Shown here one piece after another: positions 1 through 7,253 of a DNA stretch of 64,000 nt (the first letter of the stretch is position 1; each line of letters opens with the position of its first letter). The notes below the pieces were generated by a model that saw nothing but the letters and a program-made list of their open reading frames with translations, had not been told where the DNA came from and made no database searches. Source of the stretch: an uncultured Bacilli bacterium (GTDB lineage Bacteria; Bacillota_I; Bacilli_A; RF39; UBA660); assembly GCA_934119965.1 (NCBI GenBank), contig CAKOTA010000001.1:73049-137048 (forward strand). Reading direction: 5' to 3'. A program made the translations under genes and the position numbers.

Positions 1-1440
1 AGTCCAGGTGCTGCAGCTGGTAAAGTAGTATTTACTGCTGAAGAAGCAAAAAAACTTGGAATAGGTGGAAATGGTGAAAGAGTTATTTTAGTTAGACTAG
101 AAACAACTCCAGAAGACATCGAAGGTATGGTTGCAAGTCAAGGTATCTTAACAGTTCGTGGTGGTATGACAAGTCATGCTGCTGTAGTTGCTCGTGGTAT
201 GGGAACTTGCTGTGTATCTGGATGTGGTGAAATCAAAATAAATGAAGAAGAAAAACATTTTGAACTAGGTGGTTATACATTCCACGAAGGTGACTATATT
301 TCATTAGATGGTACAACTGGAAAAATTTATAAAGGCGATATCAAAACAGTTGAAGCAACTGTAACTGGTGATTTTGGTAGAATTATGAATTGGGCTGATA
401 AATATAGAACATTAGGTGTTAGAACTAATGCTGATAATCCAAGAGATACTAAAAAAGCAGTTGAATTAGGTGCTGAAGGAATTGGTCTATGCCGTACAGA
501 ACACATGTTCTTTGATGAAGAAAGAATACCTAAAATAAGAAAAATGATTTTATCTGAAACAGTAGAAGGTAGAACAGAGGCTTTAAATGAGTTAATACCA
601 TTCCAAAAAGGTGATTTTAAAGCAATGTATAAAGAATTAAAAGGATTACCAATGACAGTTCGTTATTTAGATCCACCATTACATGAATTTTTACCAACTG
701 CAGAAGAAGATATTATTGCTTTAGCACATGATATGAATGTTACAGTAGAACATTTAAAAAACAAAATAGATGAATTACATGAATTCAATCCAATGATGGG
801 ACACAGAGGTTGTAGATTAGCTGTTACTTATCCAGAAATAGCTAGAATGCAAACAAGAGCATTAATGGAAGCCGCAATTGAAGTTCACGAAGAAGATGGA
901 TATGATATTACAGTTGAAATTATGATTCCATTAGTTGGCGAAGTAAAAGAACTTAAATTTGTAAAAGATGTTGTTGTTGAAACAGCAGAACTAGTTAAAA
1001 AAGAGAAAAACTCAGATATTAAATATCATATCGGAACAATGATTGAAATACCAAGAGCTGCTATTACAGCTGATAAAATAGCAACAGAAGCTGAATTCTT
1101 TAGCTTTGGTACAAATGATTTAACTCAAATGACATTTGGTTTCTCAAGAGATGATGCTGGTAAATTCTTAGATTCTTATTATCAAAATAAGATTTATGAA
1201 TCTGATCCATTTGCTAAAATCGATTTTGAGGGTGTCGGAGAATTAATTAAAATGGCAGTTAATAAAGGTAAACAAACAAGACCTGATATTAAATTAGGAA
1301 TTTGTGGTGAACATGGTGGTGATCCTGCGTCAGTTGAATTCTGTCATAATACTGGATTAACTTATGTTTCTTGTTCTCCATATAGAGTTCCAATTGCTAG
1401 ATTAGCAGCAGCTCAAGCAGCTATTAAGTCAAATAAATAA
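1..1440 (+). CDS. ppdK: Pyruvate, phosphate dikinase, C-terminal part (5' end outside window)
   Basis: PPDK interconverts pyruvate, ATP and phosphate with phosphoenolpyruvate, AMP and pyrophosphate in the cytoplasm. The reading frame is open from base 1, so this is the last 479 codons of a protein usually near 880 residues; an internal ATG at 127 is not the start. The swivelling phosphohistidine domain is visible as GGMTSHAAVVARGMG, with the catalytic His codon at 175-177. The PEP/pyruvate TIM barrel follows, with GLCRTEHMF, the FGTNDLTQM motif and the catalytic Cys in YVSCSPYRVP (codon 1372-1374). Nothing is degenerate in the visible part. The gene ends at a strong terminator, so it is the last gene of its transcript. 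The ATP-grasp domain is not in the window. Confidence 0.97.
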   Translation, partial: SPGAAAGKVVFTAEEAKKLGIGGNGERVILVRLETTPEDIEGMVASQGILTVRGGMTSHAAVVARGMGTCCVSGCGEIKINEEEKHFELGGYTFHEGDYISLDGTTGKIYKGDIKTVEATVTGDFGRIMNWADKYRTLGVRTNADNPRDTKKAVELGAEGIGLCRTEHMFFDEERIPKIRKMILSETVEGRTEALNELIPFQKGDFKAMYKELKGLPMTVRYLDPPLHEFLPTAEEDIIALAHDMNVTVEHLKNKIDELHEFNPMMGHRGCRLAVTYPEIARMQTRALMEAAIEVHEEDGYDITVEIMIPLVGEVKELKFVKDVVVETAELVKKEKNSDIKYHIGTMIEIPRAAITADKIATEAEFFSFGTNDLTQMTFGFSRDDAGKFLDSYYQNKIYESDPFAKIDFEGVGELIKMAVNKGKQTRPDIKLGICGEHGGDPASVEFCHNTGLTYVSCSPYRVPIARLAAAQAAIKSNK

Positions 1441-1446
1441 TAAAAT

Positions 1447-1475
1447 AAACTAAGATAGAAAATATCTTAGTTTTT
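1447..1475 (+). terminator. Intrinsic terminator of ppdK
   Basis: An 11-bp perfect stem (1447-1457 with 1463-1473, core ACTAAGAT/ATCTTAGT) with a GAAAA loop is followed by a short T run. It lies 7 bases after the ppdK stop. Confidence 0.85.
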
Positions 1476-1500
1476 AATTATACTATAATTAATTTTAATA

Positions 1501-1509
1501 TGATATAAT
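1501..1509 (+). promoter_or_regulatory. Extended -10 promoter element
   Basis: TGATATAAT matches the TGnTATAAT extended -10 pattern that recurs throughout this window. It lies about 135 bases before the next gene at 1644, which leaves a long leader of unknown role. No good -35 box is visible. Confidence 0.35.
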
Positions 1510-1643
1510 AATATAAACTGATAATATTTAATACTAGAAAATAATGAAAATTACTAGTTAAGTTGACTTAAAAAATGTTGAACAAAAATAGAAAATGTTA
1601 AATATTTAGGTTTCGAATTTTAAAATAGAAAAAGAGTGATAAA

Positions 1644-2636
1644 ATGGTAGATTACATTAATAATCTAATTAAAAAATTTAATTATGATGTAAATTATTAT
1701 GAAAAAAATATACCAGACAAGAGTATGTTTCTGATTAATCTTAAAAATCTAATTAAAGATACGACTAAAACAATTTATGAAACAAATGATATTATATTAA
1801 AAAATGAAAATACTAAAAAGTTAAGTCGATACTATGATTTATTATATTATATAAATGGAAAAGAAGACAAAGGGACAATGTATGTTCTTGATAATGAGAT
1901 ATCTTCTTTACCACCTGTATATATTGTTGACCAAAAACCAGAATTATTCGAAATAGATTATAATTTATTGAGTGATATCGATATTAGTCAAGGATTGACA
2001 GAAGAACAAGCAAATGAATTATTAAAATGGACAGTAAACAATACTAGAGAAAACTTAAATATATCAAATAGTGACAATAAAGAAGATGTTTATGAAAATT
2101 GTTTTTTAGGTGGAACATGCGGATTTTCTCAATTTTCCTCTTTGTATCCACTTCAAAAGTTAGGATTAACTATAACTATAAATAATATGAGTTCTTTGAA
2201 TAATTATGGGCACGCGTTCGGAACATTAATTATTCCTATAAATAGAAATGGAAATATTATTAATAAACGTTATTTAATAGATTGCACATATAATCAGTTT
2301 TTTGGTATTCAAAATAATGTCGTTAGCAGGTATATAAATGATAAACTTGATGCTGGTTTCTTTGTGGCCCAAGATGAAGAAAAGATAGAGTTTGCTAAAG
2401 AACTATTAAAAAATGGATTTGTTGAAGCAAGTTTGAGTAATTTAGAAAAATATTTGAAACCTTTTTATGCTATGTCACTTTCAAAAGAAGAAATTGGCCA
2501 AATTGATACGAAATTTTCTAAAATAGATATTATAGATTTATTAGAAAATCATCAAAGAGAGTTTGATTATACTGAAGAAGAATTTGTTGATTGGGGAATG
2601 AATTTAGATACGAAGTTTAATTCAAAGAAACTTTAA
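1644..2636 (+). CDS. Unknown protein with Cys-His-Asp arrangement (papain/transglutaminase-like?)
   Basis: This 330-residue protein is not recognised from its overall sequence. It has no signal peptide and no membrane segment. In the middle, at about residues 155-220, a GGTCGFSQ segment, then NYGHAFGTL, then YLIDCTYNQFF place a Cys, a His and an Asp in the order and spacing of papain-fold and transglutaminase-like enzymes, with the Cys at the start of a helix-like stretch. This supports a cysteine-dependent hydrolase or transferase as an inference only. The N-terminal 120 residues are highly charged. The ATG follows a weak GAGTGAT ribosome binding site. It heads a run of unknown genes on the same strand, ending at the terminator at 4499. 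Confidence 0.75.
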   Translation: MVDYINNLIKKFNYDVNYYEKNIPDKSMFLINLKNLIKDTTKTIYETNDIILKNENTKKLSRYYDLLYYINGKEDKGTMYVLDNEISSLPPVYIVDQKPELFEIDYNLLSDIDISQGLTEEQANELLKWTVNNTRENLNISNSDNKEDVYENCFLGGTCGFSQFSSLYPLQKLGLTITINNMSSLNNYGHAFGTLIIPINRNGNIINKRYLIDCTYNQFFGIQNNVVSRYINDKLDAGFFVAQDEEKIEFAKELLKNGFVEASLSNLEKYLKPFYAMSLSKEEIGQIDTKFSKIDIIDLLENHQREFDYTEEEFVDWGMNLDTKFNSKKL

Positions 2637-2702
2637 TAAAAGTATTGTTTTTTCCAACAAAATATTGTAGCATAGAATATAAATAAAAGATTGGATGATA
2701 TT

Positions 2703-3410
2703 ATGGAAATTATTAAACGAAATAATGAATTAGGTATAAAAGATATTTTTTTGAAAGAAAATAATAAAAAACTATCATTTTTCTTTGGTGGAAATGGTGA
2801 TTTATATTGGAAAATTGATAATATGTTTGATATAGAAAAAACTTATGAAAGATTTGTTCCAAAGTTTAATTCTTTTATAATAACAAAGGAAAATTTTATG
2901 TTATATTTTATATTTGAACAATTGTATTTAGACATAAAGAATATTAATATTTTTGATAAAAAAGAATATGACTTTCCTCCATATGTAGAAACAGATGAAG
3001 AAAAAATTGAATATATAAAACATAAAAAAGAAATAAAAAAAAATTATCGTAGATTAAATATTTCAAACTATAATGAACTATTTGATGAAGAAAATAAAAT
3101 AATTACTTGGTATTCTGATGAAGTAGCTCATGAAGTATCTAATATTTTAAAAATCAAAAAAATGAAAGATATATTTAAAGTATCATTTTATACTCAACCG
3201 GATATAGAAGGTTATGACAAAGAAGTTAATTGGTTATTAGGCGGAATAACAGTCAGAATTAGAAATTCTGGAAGTAGATATAGTCCATTTAATATTACAT
3301 TTATGAGGATGTATAATAGACTTCAAGAATTAGAAAATATATATGATATTGGACATCAATACCATATAGAAGAATATTTGTATTCTAAACAAAAAGTATT
3401 AAAAAAATAA
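2703..3410 (+). CDS. Hypothetical protein, second gene of the 1644-4494 cluster
   Basis: A soluble 235-residue protein with no family I recognise. The in-frame TTG at 2691 overlaps the GGATGAT ribosome binding site, so the ATG at 2703 is the better start. Visible features are an N-terminal stretch of mixed beta character (LSFFFGGNGDLYWKI), a charged Lys/Glu middle around residues 95-115 and a C-terminal region rich in Tyr and Arg (VRIRNSGSRYSPFNI). It lacks a signal peptide or membrane segment. It is 66 bases downstream of the Cys-His-Asp protein and 12 bases upstream of the next gene, so co-transcription is likely. A role as a partner or immunity-type protein is possible, but nothing in the sequence shows it. 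Confidence 0.75.
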   Translation: MEIIKRNNELGIKDIFLKENNKKLSFFFGGNGDLYWKIDNMFDIEKTYERFVPKFNSFIITKENFMLYFIFEQLYLDIKNINIFDKKEYDFPPYVETDEEKIEYIKHKKEIKKNYRRLNISNYNELFDEENKIITWYSDEVAHEVSNILKIKKMKDIFKVSFYTQPDIEGYDKEVNWLLGGITVRIRNSGSRYSPFNITFMRMYNRLQELENIYDIGHQYHIEEYLYSKQKVLKK

Positions 3411-3422
3411 AGGAATGATAAT

Positions 3423-4181
3423 GTGTACGATATATGTGTAGAAGATAATAGAAAAACAATTGTTAATCAATTAAAAAAATATGATATTTTGAATTTATTT
3501 AAAAACAAAGATGAAATGATTATTTGGATAACGGAACTAAATGAATTACAAATTAATAACTTTTTAAATTTAAACATTAATCCAGAAAAAATAAAGTTTG
3601 ATTCAAAATTATTGATTGATAAAAATCTATTAAATCAATTAGATTACATAAAAAAAGTAAATGCAATTGCCAGTATTGATAATGCAGAAGGTTGCTACCA
3701 CCTATTTGAATATTTAATAAGAGAAGAATTTTTAGAAAGTGAAAAATTCTATCAAGACATAGAAACTTTAAAAAAGATGGAATCTGCTAGAACAGGATTA
3801 TGGATTATTGGAGATCCAGTATTTATTAATAGCCCTTACCATGATGAAGACTTTGAACTATTAGCCACAGTAAAAGATACAAGTGATAAAAAATTTGATT
3901 ATGTAGTTTGTGATGCTATTGCAACAGTGGCTGGTAATATAGATTCAATAAGAAGTGAATACCATAGACAAGATTTACAAACAATTGTTAAATATGGATC
4001 TAGTGCATTACAATTATCTCATTCTTATCCTGAAAGATGTATTAATTATCTAGCTACTAATCCCGTATCATTAAATGATAATTATCATTTAGAAAATATG
4101 GAAATATTAGCCCAAAATGTTGATATTGGTAATTTCTTATATGCTGTTATGACTGATAAAAAAAACAATAAAAAAAGATAA
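3423..4181 (+). CDS. Hypothetical protein, probably the 5' part of a frameshifted gene
   Basis: This 252-codon frame starts at GTG (3423), eight bases after AGGA. An ATG two bases earlier is in a frame that closes at once. No family is recognised. Residues 85-230 look like a helical repeat region with similar pieces such as DNAEGCYHLFEYLI and SPYHDEDFELLATV. The frame stops at 4179-4181, just after an A8 tract at 4158-4165. The other reading frame is open from 4153 straight into the next gene at 4204, and the joined protein would read through DNYRRIIREMIDNK without a break. The two pieces therefore probably form one gene of about 357 codons, split by slippage, a real mutation or a sequencing error. 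Confidence 0.65.
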   Translation: MYDICVEDNRKTIVNQLKKYDILNLFKNKDEMIIWITELNELQINNFLNLNINPEKIKFDSKLLIDKNLLNQLDYIKKVNAIASIDNAEGCYHLFEYLIREEFLESEKFYQDIETLKKMESARTGLWIIGDPVFINSPYHDEDFELLATVKDTSDKKFDYVVCDAIATVAGNIDSIRSEYHRQDLQTIVKYGSSALQLSHSYPERCINYLATNPVSLNDNYHLENMEILAQNVDIGNFLYAVMTDKKNNKKR

Positions 4182-4203
4182 TTATAGAAGAATAATTAGA
4201 GAA

Positions 4204-4494
4204 ATGATTGATAATAAAAATAATAAAGCATATGTGTTTCTAGTTTGTTATTATGCTATTGGTGCGGATAAAGCAAAAATGGCTCAAAATATTTTAGAAC
4301 ATAATTATTTCTATGAAATAAATGAATCTTATGATATTAAAAAATTAATAGAAAAAGTTGATGAAAGAATAAATATAGTAAATGGTGATTTTAAAGAAAC
4401 AGATAACTATGGAATTGAATGTAATGATTCAGTCAATCCAATGAGTAAAACAAAAAAATTAATCAAAAAAATATTTAAGAAACAATGTAAATAA
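4204..4494 (+). pseudogene. 3' part of the gene at 3423, in another frame (or a separate small ORF)
   Basis: A 96-codon frame, starting at ATG without a recognisable ribosome binding site. Its frame is open upstream to 4153, overlapping the end of the preceding gene across the A8 tract. The sequence continues the style of the upstream protein (MIDNKNNKAYVFLVCYYAIGA) and ends in a Lys-rich tail. The lack of a ribosome binding site and the seamless join after a one-base shift favour one broken gene over two. If expressed alone its function is unknown. Confidence 0.55.
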
Positions 4495-4498
4495 TTGT

Positions 4499-4528
4499 AA
4501 AAAGAATTGAATAACAATTCTTTTTTTT
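4499..4528 (+). terminator. Intrinsic terminator of the 1644-4494 cluster
   Basis: An AAAAAGAATTG / CAATTCTTTTT stem with a short AATAA loop runs into a long T tract. Confidence 0.85.
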
Positions 4529-4550
4529 ATATAATAAATATGGTGATAGT

Positions 4551-5450
4551 ATGAAAGTAATTTGTATAGGACATGCGGCCTATGATATAACAATTCCTGT
4601 TGAAAAATTTATAACAGAAAATACAAAAAATAGATTAGAAGGAATATTGGAATGTGGTGGAGGACCCGCTAATAATGCTGCATATCTGTTAGGTAAATGG
4701 GGTATGGATGTAACATTTATGGGTGTTATTGGTAATGATGAATATGGCAAATATATAAAAAAAGAACTAGAAAGTGTTAATGTTGACACTAGATATATTC
4801 AAGTAAATGATCGATATAAAACTACATCTAGTTTTATAATTGCTAATATGTCTACAGGTAGTAGAACAATATTAACATATAGATCAAACAAATTAAAATT
4901 AACTGATGTGAATATTGATTTTAGACCAGACATAATATTAGTTGATGGTCAAGAACCAGAAATGTCAAAAAAAATAATAAAAGAAAATCCAAATGCAATA
5001 AGTATAATAGATGCTGGAAGACCAACAGATGAAATAATAGAACTTGCTAAAATGGTAGACTATGTCGTTTGTTCAAAAGAATTTGCTGAAACAGTAGCTG
5101 ATTTTAAATTCGATGATAGAGATGATTATTCATATGATTTAATATGCCAAGCTTTAAAACAAGAATTTAATGGAAAAATTGTTGTAACATTAGAAGATAA
5201 AGGCTGTGTTTATGAAATAAATGATCACTTTAAAAAAGTACCAGGAATTAAAATGGATGCAATCGATACAACTGGAGCAGGTGATATTTTCCATGGGGCA
5301 TTTACTTATGGAATCGCAAAAAAATTACCATTAGAAGAAACATTAAAGTTTGCTAATATAGTTGCAGGATTATCTGTTACTAGATTAGGAAGTAAAAATT
5401 CAATGTTTACTTTAGAAGAAATAAAGGAAAAAATGAATGAGTGTAAATAA
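4551..5450 (+). CDS. PfkB-family (ribokinase-like) sugar or nucleoside kinase
   Basis: A 299-residue cytoplasmic kinase of the ribokinase fold that transfers phosphate from ATP to a sugar or nucleoside hydroxyl. The substrate side is shown by GGGPANNAAYLLGKWG near residues 37-52, and the ATP/anion-hole signature DTTGAGDIFHGAF near residue 240 includes the catalytic Asp. Length is normal for the family. The ATG follows GGTGATAGT. The next gene overlaps its end by 14 bases, so the two are translationally coupled. Family membership is firm; fructose, ribose, adenosine and fructosamine kinases cannot be told apart by reading. Confidence 0.9.
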   Translation: MKVICIGHAAYDITIPVEKFITENTKNRLEGILECGGGPANNAAYLLGKWGMDVTFMGVIGNDEYGKYIKKELESVNVDTRYIQVNDRYKTTSSFIIANMSTGSRTILTYRSNKLKLTDVNIDFRPDIILVDGQEPEMSKKIIKENPNAISIIDAGRPTDEIIELAKMVDYVVCSKEFAETVADFKFDDRDDYSYDLICQALKQEFNGKIVVTLEDKGCVYEINDHFKKVPGIKMDAIDTTGAGDIFHGAFTYGIAKKLPLEETLKFANIVAGLSVTRLGSKNSMFTLEEIKEKMNECK

Positions 5451-5700
5451 CATATTTACCAAGAATTTACCTAGTTTGGATTTGCATGGAGAAACAAGAG
5501 ATACTGCTAGAGTATTAATCAATGATTTTATAAGAGATAACATTAAAATGAAAAATGATAAAATTTTAATTATTCACGGTATAGGAACTGGAATATTAAA
5601 AAAAGAAACACAAGTTGTTTTATCTAATAATAAAAATGTCATAGAATATGGTTTAGATTATATGAATGAGGGGAGTACGATTGTTCGTCTCAAAATTTGA
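5437..5700 (+). CDS. Stand-alone Smr domain protein
   Basis: This 87-residue protein is almost entirely one Smr domain, the nuclease-like domain found at the C-terminus of MutS2. The diagnostic LDLHG is at about residues 14-18, and HGIGTGILK, the second conserved loop, at about 48-56. Smr domains nick branched DNA or act on RNA; here no MutS2 core is attached, so the target is unknown. The ATG lies inside the 3' end of the PfkB kinase gene. It starts in the alternate frame with a weak ribosome binding site, consistent with coupled translation. Confidence 0.85.
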   Translation: MSVNNIFTKNLPSLDLHGETRDTARVLINDFIRDNIKMKNDKILIIHGIGTGILKKETQVVLSNNKNVIEYGLDYMNEGSTIVRLKI

Positions 5701-5803
5701 CTTTTTCCTTAAAAAGTGGTATATTTTATATATCAACAAAGAAGTACATTTTATTAAAAAATAAGTGATTTATTGACTTTTTCAAAAAAATGTTCGTTGA
5801 AAG

Positions 5804-5832
5804 TTGACAAATTAATTATTGTGTGATAGTAT
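5804..5832 (+). promoter_or_regulatory. Promoter of the surface-protein pair
   Basis: TTGACA (5804-5809), a 17-base spacer, and TAGTAT (5827-5832) preceded by TG at the extended -10 position. The downstream gene has a strong GGGGGAG ribosome binding site, suggesting high expression. Confidence 0.7.
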
Positions 5833-5864
5833 AGTCGACATAAATTCGAAAAGGGGGAGTATTT

Positions 5865-7226
5865 ATGTATACTGAACAAACAAATTTTTCTATTAAGAAT
5901 GTAATTTTACAATTCTTATTTGTAGCCTTATTTATATTTATATTAATTTGGCTATTTCCATTAAAAAGTGATTTAAAGAAAGCAGTTGATGGTGTAAAAA
6001 CTACTGATTTAACTGTCCTTACAGATCGTATTTTTAATGAAAACATCATCTCAATGAAAGATGCAGCTAAGAGTTATTATACAACTTCAAGATTACCAAA
6101 AAATGTTGGTGATAAAGTTAAGATGACTTTAGGTGAAATGTTAGAAAAGAAAATAATTTTACCTTTCACTGACAAAGATGGTAAAACTTGTAGTTTAACT
6201 GATTCATATGTTGAAATAACAAAATATGATGAAGAATTTATCATGAAAGTTAATTTAAAATGTGGTGAGGAAGAAAACTATTTATTAGTTTATATGGGAT
6301 GCTATGATTATTGTTCTACAACATTATGTGAAAAAAACACAGCAGATGTTAAAAGTCCAACAATCTACTCAGTAAAAAAAGCTTCAGATGAAAAGATTAT
6401 AATTAATAACAATAACAATAATACTAATACTAATACTGTTACAATTATTAATCCAACACCAACACCTGATCCTACACCTGATCCAACACCAACACCAACT
6501 CCAGATCCTACACCTGATCCAGTACCAACTGTAGAATATTTATATGAATATAAGAAAACTACAAATGGTTATTATAAAGAATCAGATTGGTCTGAATGGT
6601 CAAAAACTGAGGTTAAAGCTTCAAGTACAGTTTCAGTAAGAACAAAAACAGTAACTGAAAAGAAATTAAAAGGTTATAATGTTAAAAAAGCTTATGACTA
6701 TAGTAAACCAATTTATACAACTAAAGTTGTTAAGACAGGAACTGAAACTATATTAACTTGTGACAAATGGGAATATGTTTCAGCAGGTACTTCAAAACAA
6801 TATAATGGTGAATGGGAATATGCTGGATTAGTAACTTTATATTCCGTACCAACAAACACTGATACTGTTAGATATGAATTTGTTAGATTTACTGATGAAA
6901 CTTGTTCAGAATCTTGTAGTTCTACAACAGGTATGATTTATAAAAAATATGTAGCTGGAAGTTCAAGCGTAGATTTATCTACATATGAATGTACTAGTTC
7001 ATCATATAAAACTATAGTATTATCAACAATGGTTAAAACTATTACTGGTTATGAAACTTATATTGTAAGTAAAACTCCAGTTTATGAAGATGTAACAACA
7101 AAATATTATAGTTATAAAACTAGAGAATATATCCAAGGTACAACTGATATCAAATGGAGTGTATATAATGATACTGCTTTATTAACTGCAGGTTATAAAT
7201 ACACAGGTAATAAAAAAGTAAAATAA
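5865..7226 (+). CDS. Membrane-anchored surface protein with Pro/Asp/Thr-rich stalk
   Basis: A 453-residue protein with one N-terminal membrane helix (residues about 11-32, VILQFLFVALFIFILIWLF) without a cleavage site, so the rest is probably outside the cell. A domain at residues 45-165 has a pilin-like look: a DKDGKTCSLTDSYVEI segment and paired cysteines. Then comes an Asn-rich stretch and a PTPDP repeat stalk (about 197-222). The C-terminal half is Thr/Tyr-rich with WSEWS and several Cys, resembling thrombospondin-type spacing but not a clear match. The next gene begins 27 bases later and has the same type of stalk, so the pair probably works together. Function unknown; the envelope location is an inference from topology. 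Confidence 0.85.
   Translation: MYTEQTNFSIKNVILQFLFVALFIFILIWLFPLKSDLKKAVDGVKTTDLTVLTDRIFNENIISMKDAAKSYYTTSRLPKNVGDKVKMTLGEMLEKKIILPFTDKDGKTCSLTDSYVEITKYDEEFIMKVNLKCGEEENYLLVYMGCYDYCSTTLCEKNTADVKSPTIYSVKKASDEKIIINNNNNNTNTNTVTIINPTPTPDPTPDPTPTPTPDPTPDPVPTVEYLYEYKKTTNGYYKESDWSEWSKTEVKASSTVSVRTKTVTEKKLKGYNVKKAYDYSKPIYTTKVVKTGTETILTCDKWEYVSAGTSKQYNGEWEYAGLVTLYSVPTNTDTVRYEFVRFTDETCSESCSSTTGMIYKKYVAGSSSVDLSTYECTSSSYKTIVLSTMVKTITGYETYIVSKTPVYEDVTTKYYSYKTREYIQGTTDIKWSVYNDTALLTAGYKYTGNKKVK
6453..6530 (+). repeat. Tandem codon repeat encoding PTPDP units
   Basis: Twenty-six codons made from CCA-ACA-CCA and CCT-GAT-CCT type units, encoding alternating Pro-Thr and Pro-Asp. A shorter relative occurs at about 9045-9160 in the next gene. 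Such repeats can expand or contract by slippage. Confidence 0.85.
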
Positions 7227-7253
7227 TTTGTTTAAGATGAAAGGGGTAATATT

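Noticed and set aside
4580..4789. Minus-strand frame inside the PfkB kinase gene
   Set aside because: It is fully inside a clear kinase gene, lacks a ribosome binding site and resembles nothing known.
5816..6049. Minus-strand frame over the promoter and start of the surface-protein gene
   Set aside because: It lies opposite a strong promoter and gene start, with no start signal of its own.
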